Shown here: positions 1 to 7,461 of the stretch, one piece after another | How the letters are laid out: every line of letters begins with the position of its first letter | Position numbering within the stretch: the first letter of the stretch is position 1 | The notes under the pieces: model-generated | Databases searched by the model: none | What the model was told of the DNA's origin: nothing | Seen by the model: only the letters and a program-made list of their open reading frames with translations | Program-made: the position numbers and the translations under genes | Assembly (NCBI RefSeq): GCF_029714425.1 | Contig: NZ_CP121668.1 | Location: 3,493,501-3,557,500, forward strand | From: Bradyrhizobium sp. CB2312 | Lineage (GTDB): Bacteria > Pseudomonadota > Alphaproteobacteria > Rhizobiales > Xanthobacteraceae | Length of the DNA stretch: 64,000 bases | Reading direction: 5' to 3'

Positions 1-646
<646 letters not shown>

Positions 647-1498
647 TCAGCCTTTCGGAGAAGCGGTTCCTTTGAGTGCTTTCCACGCGACGTGATTGGC
701 TTCATCAAACGCCTTGCGGGATTCCGCCAACGCCGCGCTCAACACTGACCAGGATTCCGTTCCCGCATGCTTCAGTCTCTGAAGCCGCGCCCCGGCTTCC
801 GCCGCGTCCGACTTCATCTGCTTGACGGCCGTATCGACATCGGCTCGCCTCGCATCAACAATCTTTGTGGCGGCGTCATGGAGCTTTTCGGCAGCATCAT
901 GCCAAGCCTTCGCCTGCACGGCGGCAATGCTCTTGAACGTATCATGCTGGTGCTCTAGCTGCGCACCGACACTTTCGAAATAATTCCTCACCTGCGCTTC
1001 GAGCCCGGCCCATTGCCGCTCCAGATCCGCCTCTGCGTGCGCCCAGGCGCCGCCGCCTGATTGGATGCGCGTCTTCAGCAATTTACCGAATTCATCGCGC
1101 CTGTTCTTCAAGTCGACAAGAAATTCGTTGATCTTGGAGTCGCCCTTGGCCTTGTTTGCCTCGACCTCAATGGAAGCAAGAACGGCATCCATTTCGTCGA
1201 CCCGCTCCTTCGCCCAGTTCGAATAGAAATGCGTGCTGCTTTGGTCCGGCCTGCCCGTCTCCGTTGCCGCCAAGCGCTGCCCCGTCCACTTGCGCCAGTG
1301 GGTCGGCTGAATATCGATGCGCGTCCTGTTGAAAGCATCAACGAAATCGGCTCCAGTCCTGTGGCACGGGTACGAAAGCGGAATCACGATTTCATCGTAG
1401 TCCATCACGCATAGCTCGAGATCTTCTCCCGCGGGCGGCGTTACCGAGACCGGCAACCATTCTGCGCAGTCGGAGGCGGGTGATGAAATTGCGGTCAT
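647..1498 (-). CDS. coiled-coil protein of unknown function
   Basis: This is a 283-residue protein. An ATG at 1537 is also in frame, but the ATG at 1498 is preferred: GGAG lies about 8 bases upstream, and a FixK/FNR-like box at 1555-1568 would then sit 63 bp upstream of the start. The first ~90 residues look globular (a DYDEIVIPLSYP segment). From about residue 100 to the end the sequence is rich in Ala, Lys, Glu and Arg, with long heptad-like helices resembling phasin or apolipoprotein-type helical bundles. There is no signal peptide or membrane segment. The upstream box suggests low-oxygen induction with the rest of the island. I do not recognise a named family; a granule-associated or stress role is only a guess. 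Confidence 0.7.
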   Translation of the reverse strand: MTAISSPASDCAEWLPVSVTPPAGEDLELCVMDYDEIVIPLSYPCHRTGADFVDAFNRTRIDIQPTHWRKWTGQRLAATETGRPDQSSTHFYSNWAKERVDEMDAVLASIEVEANKAKGDSKINEFLVDLKNRRDEFGKLLKTRIQSGGGAWAHAEADLERQWAGLEAQVRNYFESVGAQLEHQHDTFKSIAAVQAKAWHDAAEKLHDAATKIVDARRADVDTAVKQMKSDAAEAGARLQRLKHAGTESWSVLSAALAESRKAFDEANHVAWKALKGTASPKG

Positions 1499-1554
1499 GG
1501 CTGGTGCTCCCATACAAATCAAGACATCCGATAGCACGTGAATCCCGATCCTTT

Positions 1555-1568
1555 TTGACCTAACTCAA
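1555..1568. promoter_or_regulatory. FixK/FNR-like box TTGACCTAACTCAA
   Basis: It matches TTG(A/C)-N6-(T/G)CAA. Its centre is 63 bp upstream of the ATG at 1498, which fits an activator site near -40 followed by a short leader. Confidence 0.55.
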
Positions 1569-1633
1569 GATCGCGATAGACCAGGAACGTGCTCGCCGAC
1601 GCTATCCGCCGACGGCGGCCGGCCCTTCTGCGA

Positions 1634-2893
1634 TCACGGAAAAAGTCCGCGCAGATTCATAGCGGTTCGTCCCTTTTCTACGGCGATTGCCATGGCCGCG
1701 ATTCGGTTTGAAATCTTCTCGGCTTTCGCGCGCGCGAGCATTCGTTCGAAAGCGCGATCGAGGAGCTGGTATTCGCGCCGCATAACCTCTTCTTCCTCCC
1801 AGAAGAGCTGTTGCAGGTCCTGCACCCACTCGAAATAGCTGACCACCACGCCGCCGGAATTACACAGGATATCAGGGAGGACAAAAATCTCCGGCTTACG
1901 GTTCTGCAGCACCAGATCCGCTTCCGGCGTAGTTGGGCCGTTGGCGCCCTCAGCAAGGATCCGGCACGTCAGATTCTCTGCGGCCTCTGCGTCGATGACA
2001 CGCTCAATGGCAGCCGGCACGAGCACGTCGCAGGGCAGCGTGAGAATTTGAGACGGATCGAACTCCATTTCTTTGGAGAAGCCTGCGATGCTTCCACGAG
2101 TGCCGGCGTGCCGCATCAGCGCCGGTATATCGAGACCGCGAGAATCATGCAGCGCGCCGGTATGATCGCTGACCGCGATAACTTTCAGGCCGAAGCGGTG
2201 CAGCTCCTGAGCCGCGTAGGAGCCGACATTGCCGAAGCCCTGGATCACGGCCGTTGCATTGCTTGCATCAATTGCGAGTTGGCTCATCACCCGCTTGGCC
2301 AGATGGGCAACACCTCGCCCGGTAGCTTCTCGACGGCCGACCGTACCACCTGATGCCACCGGTTTACCGGTTACGATCTCGGTGACTGTTTGGCCACGAT
2401 ACATCGAATAGGTGTCCATGAACCAGGCCATGACTTGTTCGTCAGTCCCCATGTCCGGCGCCATCACATCAATGTGCGGCCCGACGAAGGGTATCATCTC
2501 CTGCATGTAGCGCCGCGACAGTGCTTCCAGCTCGCGCCTGGAGATCTTCGTAAGATCGACTCTGACTCCCCCCTTGGCGCCACCGTAGGGCAGCCCGACC
2601 AGCGCGCACTTCAAGGTCATCCAGATCGCCAAAGCGGCCACTTCGCCGATATCGACCGAGGGCGAAAAACGCGTGCCGCCCTTCGTCGGGCCCATCGTGA
2701 GATGGTGCTGCACGCGGTAGCCTTCGAAGACCGCGATGGTACCGTCATCGCGGCGGATCGGACAGGACACCGTGATCGATCGCTTCGGCATCAGCAGGCG
2801 GTCACGCTCATCCATAGGAATGTTGAGGTGATCAGCAACCACCGTGAGCTGATCTGCAGCCATCTCAAAGACCGGGCCGGAATAGATCGTCAT
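1634..2893 (-). CDS. gdhA: Glu/Leu/Phe/Val dehydrogenase (glutamate dehydrogenase type)
   Basis: This 419-residue cytoplasmic enzyme has the usual family length. It would interconvert glutamate and 2-oxoglutarate plus ammonia using NAD(P). Visible motifs: GPTKGGTRF (K71) and PYGGAKGG (K107, the catalytic lysine region), MAPDMGT with D147, and the Rossmann motif GFGNVG at 219-224 in the C-terminal dinucleotide domain. It is a single-gene unit with a FixK/FNR box (2955-2968) centred 68 bp upstream. That suggests use under oxygen limitation, perhaps to re-oxidise NADH by reductive amination (inference). The exact amino-acid specificity cannot be read from sequence alone. Confidence 0.93.
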   Translation of the reverse strand: MTIYSGPVFEMAADQLTVVADHLNIPMDERDRLLMPKRSITVSCPIRRDDGTIAVFEGYRVQHHLTMGPTKGGTRFSPSVDIGEVAALAIWMTLKCALVGLPYGGAKGGVRVDLTKISRRELEALSRRYMQEMIPFVGPHIDVMAPDMGTDEQVMAWFMDTYSMYRGQTVTEIVTGKPVASGGTVGRREATGRGVAHLAKRVMSQLAIDASNATAVIQGFGNVGSYAAQELHRFGLKVIAVSDHTGALHDSRGLDIPALMRHAGTRGSIAGFSKEMEFDPSQILTLPCDVLVPAAIERVIDAEAAENLTCRILAEGANGPTTPEADLVLQNRKPEIFVLPDILCNSGGVVVSYFEWVQDLQQLFWEEEEVMRREYQLLDRAFERMLARAKAEKISNRIAAMAIAVEKGRTAMNLRGLFP

Positions 2894-2954
2894 CGACGTC
2901 TCTTTCCCTTCTGGTCGACGGCTATCGATTGTCTAACGTTCTGGCTGCTCAGTC

Positions 2955-2968
2955 TTGATCTGCATCAA
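2955..2968. promoter_or_regulatory. FixK/FNR box TTGATCTGCATCAA
   Basis: A near-perfect FNR/FixK palindrome (TTGAT-N4-ATCAA), 68 bp upstream of gdhA on the minus strand and 264 bp upstream of the divergent hydroxyacyl-CoA dehydrogenase. It is the only regulatory motif I see in the 338-bp intergenic region 2894-3231. Confidence 0.75.
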
Positions 2969-3231
2969 GTTGTTCTTGGCAGAGCGCGGTATCAAGTTTG
3001 ATGGTCTGGGCAATCCAGTGCCGACAATCAGAGCCGCCCTCCCACGGGGCCGTGACCTGCGCCCAGGGCTTGCCGTGCGGGCTCGCGAACTGAGCGATCT
3101 TCCTCAATCGCATGCCCAACAACGCGGTCCACTGGATCACGACCCGACATCATGGTTTCGGCGATGGGGCCGAGCTCTTTGTTTGCATCTCCGCAGTCGT
3201 GGCGGAGAGTGAGTGGAGAAGGGAGAACTAG

Positions 3232-4128
3232 ATGACGGGCATCAAACGCCACTTCGAAAACGTAACCGTCCTGGGGACGGGTGTGCTCGGCTCCCAGATC
3301 GCCTACCAGACTGCCTATTCCGGTTTTCCGGTCACCGCCTGGGACATCAGCGATGAGCGGCTCGACACTGCTAAGAACAGCTTGGAGCAGCTTGCCGCGA
3401 TTTACGAGCAAGAGGTGGACGGCGCTGCCGGTGGGCCGGCGCGCGCCGCACTGGCACGGATCGACTACACGACCGACCTCGCGGAAGCGGCGCGCTACGC
3501 CGACCTGGTCATCGAGTGCGTCACGGAGAAGCTGGCCCTCAAGCGCGAGGTGTACGTCCAGCTTGGACGCGTCGCGCCCCAGGGGACGATCTTCGCCAGC
3601 AACAGCTCGATGCTGCTGCCGAGCGAGCTTGCGGACTCGACCGGCCGGCCGGACCGCTTTCTGGCGATGCATTTCGCGAACCAGATCTGGAAGCACAACA
3701 CCGCCGAGATCATGGGGCACGCCGGCACCGATCCCGACATTTACCAGGCCGTCGTCGGCTTCGCGCGACAAATCGGGATGGAGCCGATCGAGGTTCACAA
3801 GGAACAGCGCGGCTACGTCCTCAACTCGCTTTTGACCCCGTGGATGGACGCGGCCGAGTACCTGCTGATGGATGGCGTCGCCGAGCCCGCGACGATCGAC
3901 AAGACCTGGCGCATCGCCAGCGGCATGCCGCAGGGCCCGTGCGAGGTCATGGACATGATCGGGCTGGCTACCATCTACAACGTCAACACCGTTTCGGGCA
4001 ACGAGAAGAGCCGTGCTGCCGGCGCGTGGCTCAAGCAACACTACATCGACCAGGGCAAGCTGGGCCGCACATCCGGCGAAGGCTTCTACAAGTACACCGA
4101 CCAGAGAGCGACTGGCGAAGCCGGTTGA
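3232..4128 (+). CDS. 3-hydroxyacyl-CoA (3-hydroxybutyryl-CoA) dehydrogenase
   Basis: A 298-residue NAD(P)-dependent dehydrogenase with the 3HCDH N-terminal Rossmann fold (GTGVLG at 15-20, acidic D38 at the end of strand 2) and the helical C-terminal domain. The catalytic pair is visible as H147 in AMHFANQ and a Glu in NTAEIM. The length matches short Hbd-type enzymes rather than the large FadB fusion. It would reduce acetoacetyl-CoA to 3-hydroxybutyryl-CoA or run the reverse. A good ribosome site (GGGAGAA) precedes the ATG. Its neighbours include a MaoC hydratase fusion, FabI and a CoA-transferase, all compatible with one short-chain acyl-CoA pathway. It is divergent from gdhA and may share the box at 2955-2968. 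Confidence 0.88.
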   Translation: MTGIKRHFENVTVLGTGVLGSQIAYQTAYSGFPVTAWDISDERLDTAKNSLEQLAAIYEQEVDGAAGGPARAALARIDYTTDLAEAARYADLVIECVTEKLALKREVYVQLGRVAPQGTIFASNSSMLLPSELADSTGRPDRFLAMHFANQIWKHNTAEIMGHAGTDPDIYQAVVGFARQIGMEPIEVHKEQRGYVLNSLLTPWMDAAEYLLMDGVAEPATIDKTWRIASGMPQGPCEVMDMIGLATIYNVNTVSGNEKSRAAGAWLKQHYIDQGKLGRTSGEGFYKYTDQRATGEAG

Positions 4129-4285
4129 GTGGCACCGATCAGGAGGCCGCGGGGCATGGCGTCCGGACGTCGACGGCCGGCCGCTCTCGGTCCAAGTCCT
4201 CCAGCGGGATTTCGCGGGTACCTCCAATTTCATCCTTTGCAGTGGTCGTCTCCGTGACAATGAGGCTCGGCCCGGTTCCGGCTAA

Positions 4286-4299
4286 TTGATTCACGTCAA
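4286..4299. promoter_or_regulatory. FixK/FNR-like box TTGATTCACGTCAA
   Basis: It matches TTGA-N6-TCAA and lies 106 bp upstream (centre) of the small membrane protein at 4399. The same N6 class is seen at 11515 and 25412. Confidence 0.6.
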
Positions 4300-4398
4300 G
4301 CCCTCGCGGCTGAGCGCGCTAATCTCGGTAGTGGATAGTTTTCGATCGCGCACAGCAACGTTTGGCGCTGCCGATCTTTGCGAGGATGGCCAATTGCC

Positions 4399-4833
4399 AT
4401 GAACCCAGCCTACATATCTGCGCTGTCTGCCTTGCTTGGATCCGCGATCGGCGCATTTGCATCGCTCGCAACGACTTGGTTGACGCAGCGCCATCAAGAG
4501 GAGGCCAGGCAGCGCGCACAGGAGGTCGCCCGGCGCGAGCGACTCTTTGTCGAGTTCATCGATCTCGTCTCCAAGGCCTTCATTGACGCCTTGCAGCGAA
4601 CCGAGATCGATCCGTCGCAGATCATCCCGCTCTACGCGACGATGGGGAAGTTGCGGCTGTTTGCATCGAAGAGAACGGTCGAGGCCGCCGAACAGGTCAT
4701 GCAGCAAATCGTCGGAACTTACTATGCTCCGCAATTCGACCTCAAAAAGCGTCCAACCGTCGATGAAAAATTGGATATCCTTCGTGAGTTCACTGAAATC
4801 TGTCGGACCGAGCTTCGCGGCTTCGGCAAATAG
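4399..4833 (+). CDS. small membrane-anchored protein, paralogue of the one at 20092
   Basis: A 144-residue protein. The first ~27 residues (MNPAYISALSALLGSAIGAF onward) form one hydrophobic segment with small-residue spacing, followed by a basic, glutamine-rich helical region and a cytoplasmic helical domain. A TTG start at 4378 is possible, but ATG 4399 is chosen because the paralogue at 20092 starts MNPSVISAVAAL. The two proteins align along their length: the TTWLTQR/ASWMTQR turn, LFVEFIDLVSKAFIDAL against LYNEFIEEASKLFVDAL, and YYAPQF against YLAPKM. The family is unknown to me. A FixK/FNR box precedes it. Confidence 0.8.
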   Translation: MNPAYISALSALLGSAIGAFASLATTWLTQRHQEEARQRAQEVARRERLFVEFIDLVSKAFIDALQRTEIDPSQIIPLYATMGKLRLFASKRTVEAAEQVMQQIVGTYYAPQFDLKKRPTVDEKLDILREFTEICRTELRGFGK

Positions 4834-4871
4834 GTCGATCGGCGTTCGACGGCACAAAGGGCGGAAAGCGC

Positions 4872-5444
4872 TTACCAGCCGGTATCAAACCATCCCGACT
4901 GCGGACGCTGCGCATGCTCGGTTCGAGTCCAAGCAGCCTCGCGTTTTGTGCCGCGTTGCCTCGGTTGACGGGGAACCAACTGCGCGAAGCTATCGCGGAC
5001 GCGCGCGTCCCCTTGGTCAAATGTCCAGCGGCCGTCGAACGGTCTCACATCAGGGCGCTGGGCGTAGGACATCGGCCGCCGCTTGATGCGAGCCTTGCCG
5101 ACATTGCTGCGCGGCTGCGGCTGGGGGCTCGCCTTGCTTTGCTCTTTTCCATCGGTTTCCTTCATGGAGGGGGAGGCCAGCTGACCGAGGTTTTCGGCTA
5201 CCTGGGGATCCTGCGCGGCGACAGCCTTTCCTGTATCATCGGGTGGGGTTGGTGTCGGCACAACAATGGGCTGGCTTGTATTGATGACAACAGCTTCCGG
5301 TCCCCTCAGTTCGGAGTGGATGCGGATCCTGGGGTGCGGGGGGCGGGAATTACCGCTATCCATCGCAGGCTGTCGCCCGATTATGGCGTCGGTGGCAAAG
5401 AGCAGCGCGAGCAATGCTCCACCGGTAAGGACGAAATACCGCAT
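4872..5444 (-). CDS. membrane-anchored or periplasmic hypothetical protein
   Basis: The frame extends to 5525, but the start at 5444 (MRYFVLTGGALLALLF) places a clean signal or anchor helix at the N-terminus. The rest of the 190-residue product is disordered-looking: Pro/Thr-rich (VVPTPTPPDDTGKA), Gln/Ser/Pro-rich, then basic with tryptophans near the C-terminus. This pattern is common among rhizobial envelope proteins without assigned function. It is single and convergent with the 4399 gene. No domain is recognisable. Confidence 0.55.
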   Translation of the reverse strand: MRYFVLTGGALLALLFATDAIIGRQPAMDSGNSRPPHPRIRIHSELRGPEAVVINTSQPIVVPTPTPPDDTGKAVAAQDPQVAENLGQLASPSMKETDGKEQSKASPQPQPRSNVGKARIKRRPMSYAQRPDVRPFDGRWTFDQGDARVRDSFAQLVPRQPRQRGTKREAAWTRTEHAQRPQSGWFDTGW

Positions 5445-5653
5445 CAGCGGAATTTCATTGCTGATTAGTGCATCGCGGTTGATCGACCGACCGAAGAGTT
5501 TGCTCACTTCACTACTCGGCTCCAACCGTAACTTTTCGTACCCAAGCTAGGTCAGGTTGCAAAATACCGGTTCCGAGAGGGGTAACTTTTCGTTGCAGGC
5601 TGTGCTCGTTCAACACCGCCCCAAAGAGTGGCTACGCCGCTGTAACAAAACAG

Positions 5654-5839
5654 GTGCTAGGATTCACCGCGTCCCGCCTGCAGGATCCTGCTGATTATCT
5701 GCAGAGGCTCGCTGACTGCGCGGACCTTGCCGAACTCATCAAGTGCAATTCCGAGTTCGCGCAGCAATCCCGGTCCCGGTCCTGGGGCGAGGCGGCAAAG
5801 GTGTTCGAACACCTGCGGACGCCGCCGACCGGCGCATAA
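5654..5839 (+). CDS. short phasin-like ORF, possibly a fragment
   Basis: A 61-residue frame with a GTG start. The stretch from DPADYLQRLADCADLAELIK through SEFAQQSRSRSWGEAAKVFE resembles the helix of phasin-2 proteins (a repeated 'L-ADLAE-LIKLQSEF' pattern). Phasins coat polyhydroxyalkanoate granules and are normally 100-150 residues, so this would be truncated. A granule context (hydroxyacyl-CoA dehydrogenase, DUF3141) is nearby. No strong ribosome site is visible. Confidence 0.4.
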   Translation: MLGFTASRLQDPADYLQRLADCADLAELIKCNSEFAQQSRSRSWGEAAKVFEHLRTPPTGA

Positions 5840-5951
5840 AGTTGCGCTCGTAGATTTGCGGCAGCAAAAGCAGGAATTAGCGTCGGAAACTCCGACTGGC
5901 GGGTCCGCCGGTTCGTGGGGCACCGGCCAGCAGATGGAAGGGACAGACAAG

Positions 5952-6248
5952 ATGCTGTACACTATTGTTTTCGCAGGCAGGGACACGCATGCCCTCGCGG
6001 CAAAGGATGCGACGACAGCCAGAGAAGCCCTGGCGATCGCCGAAGCGCTGCAAAGTCAGCGTGGAGAGATAAAGTACATAAAGTCGCCTCAGGAAGGCGA
6101 ATTCGGCCTTGAAATGTTGCGGCTGCTCGCAAAAGAAGAAGCTGAGGAATTGCCCATTGCGCCGGCTCGGTTCTCCCCCACGAGGGTCGAAATCCGGTTA
6201 ACTGAAGGCCGATCGTTCCCAAAGTGCAGGGCGTCCGGGCCTGCCTAA
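5952..6248 (+). CDS. small conserved-type hypothetical protein
   Basis: A 98-residue product starting MLYTIVFAGRDTHAL. The ATG at 5952 is chosen because GGGAC lies 8-10 bases upstream. It has an N-terminal beta-strand-like segment, an Ala-rich helix (AREALAIAEALQSQRGEIKY) and a Glu-rich middle part, with no signal or membrane segment. It resembles small rhizobial proteins of about 90 residues with no known function. It ends tail to tail with the ABC-2 permease, overlapping by 4 bp. Confidence 0.55.
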   Translation: MLYTIVFAGRDTHALAAKDATTAREALAIAEALQSQRGEIKYIKSPQEGEFGLEMLRLLAKEEAEELPIAPARFSPTRVEIRLTEGRSFPKCRASGPA

Positions 6249-7459
6249 CCGCTGAAGATGACCCGGCGGAAACGATACAGGGCTATCGCAAAGAAGACGC
6301 TCCCAATAGCGGCCATTGCGACGATCTCTGGCCACACAATGGAAGCATCGGCTCCCCGGTAAATGACATCCTGAGCGAAAATCACGAAATGCGGCGTCGG
6401 GCTGATGACCAGCATGACGTATTTCAACCAGACAGGCATGCTTTCCAGTGGCGTCGTGGAGCCGGACAGCAGCATCATCACCAGCAGCACCGGTATCGAG
6501 AGCAGGCCGAACTGGGCCATCGTCGATGCGATGGTGCCGAGCGCAATGCCGAGGGCCGCGACCGAGATCACGTAAAAACATGATCCGGCCAGAAACAGAA
6601 GTATCGATCCCGTGATCGGCACCTGCAACCACCATTGCACCACGAACAGCAGGGACAGGGCGGTAGAAGCCACAATGACAATGCCATTCGCCAGGATCTT
6701 CGCGAGCATGATCTCGATGGGAACCACAGGCATCACGAGCAGGTGCTCGACCGTACCCTGCTCGCGCTCGCGAATGAGCGCAGCGCCCGTGAGCATAACG
6801 GTTATCATGGTCAAGTTGCTGATGATCTGCATTACAGAGGTGAACCAGCTCGACTTCAAATTGGGGTTGAATTTTACCTTGGTAACGGCCTTGGCGGGGG
6901 CGGCAGCCATTCCTTCACGTCTTGTAACGAAGTCTGTGACATAGCCGATGACGACGTTCTGGATGTAAGTCATGCCATTGAAGGCCTGAGCCGCCGCGGT
7001 GGCATCGATATCAATTTGGACAGTGGGCTGCTTCCCCGAGAGAATGTCGGACTCGAACTGTGTGGGGATCTCGATGACGAAGAGAACACGTTGCGCGTTC
7101 ATCGCCGGGTCGATTTCCGTCGGGGCCAGTTGGATGACCCGCCTGAAGGTGGGCGGCGTGAGGCCATCGGTAATGCCGCGCGAGAGATCGGAATGGTCTT
7201 CATCGACGATTCCAATGGAAAGGTTGGTAGCTTCGGTCGAGGCGCCGGTGGCGGCCGCGTGGATCGCAATGGTGAAGGAATAGGCGACGAGCAAGAGCAT
7301 GATCGGGTCGGAGCGGAAGCTACGCAACTCCTTGATCACGAGCCGGTAGATATTGCCAAGGTGCAGCCGCAGCTTCGCGAGCCGATCGGAACCCGACCGC
7401 TTTGTCAACGCTTTCGGCTTTGCCCGTTCAGTTGGATCGGCCGCCTGACTTGTCGACAT
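6245..7459 (-). CDS. yhhJ: ABC-2 type transporter permease (YhhJ-like)
   Basis: A 404-residue inner-membrane permease. An ORF reaches 7771, but the real start is ATG 7459 (MSTSQAADPTERAKP), 2 bp after the stop of the upstream gene. It has an N-terminal transmembrane helix (PIMLLLVAYSFTIAIHAAA), a large periplasmic loop of ~150 residues, then five hydrophobic segments from about residue 225, with the ABC-2 EREQGTVEHLLVMPV motif. It is the last gene of a HlyD / RbbA-like / ABC-2 operon with the same order as E. coli yhiI-rbbA-yhhJ. The substrate is unknown. Confidence 0.85.
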   Translation of the reverse strand: MSTSQAADPTERAKPKALTKRSGSDRLAKLRLHLGNIYRLVIKELRSFRSDPIMLLLVAYSFTIAIHAAATGASTEATNLSIGIVDEDHSDLSRGITDGLTPPTFRRVIQLAPTEIDPAMNAQRVLFVIEIPTQFESDILSGKQPTVQIDIDATAAAQAFNGMTYIQNVVIGYVTDFVTRREGMAAAPAKAVTKVKFNPNLKSSWFTSVMQIISNLTMITVMLTGAALIREREQGTVEHLLVMPVVPIEIMLAKILANGIVIVASTALSLLFVVQWWLQVPITGSILLFLAGSCFYVISVAALGIALGTIASTMAQFGLLSIPVLLVMMLLSGSTTPLESMPVWLKYVMLVISPTPHFVIFAQDVIYRGADASIVWPEIVAMAAIGSVFFAIALYRFRRVIFSG

Positions 7460-7461
7460 GT

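Noticed and set aside
3028..4260. 410-codon minus-strand ORF
   Set aside because: It is antisense to the hydroxyacyl-CoA dehydrogenase, which has GTGVLG and the catalytic His; low-complexity Arg/Ala/Asp composition.
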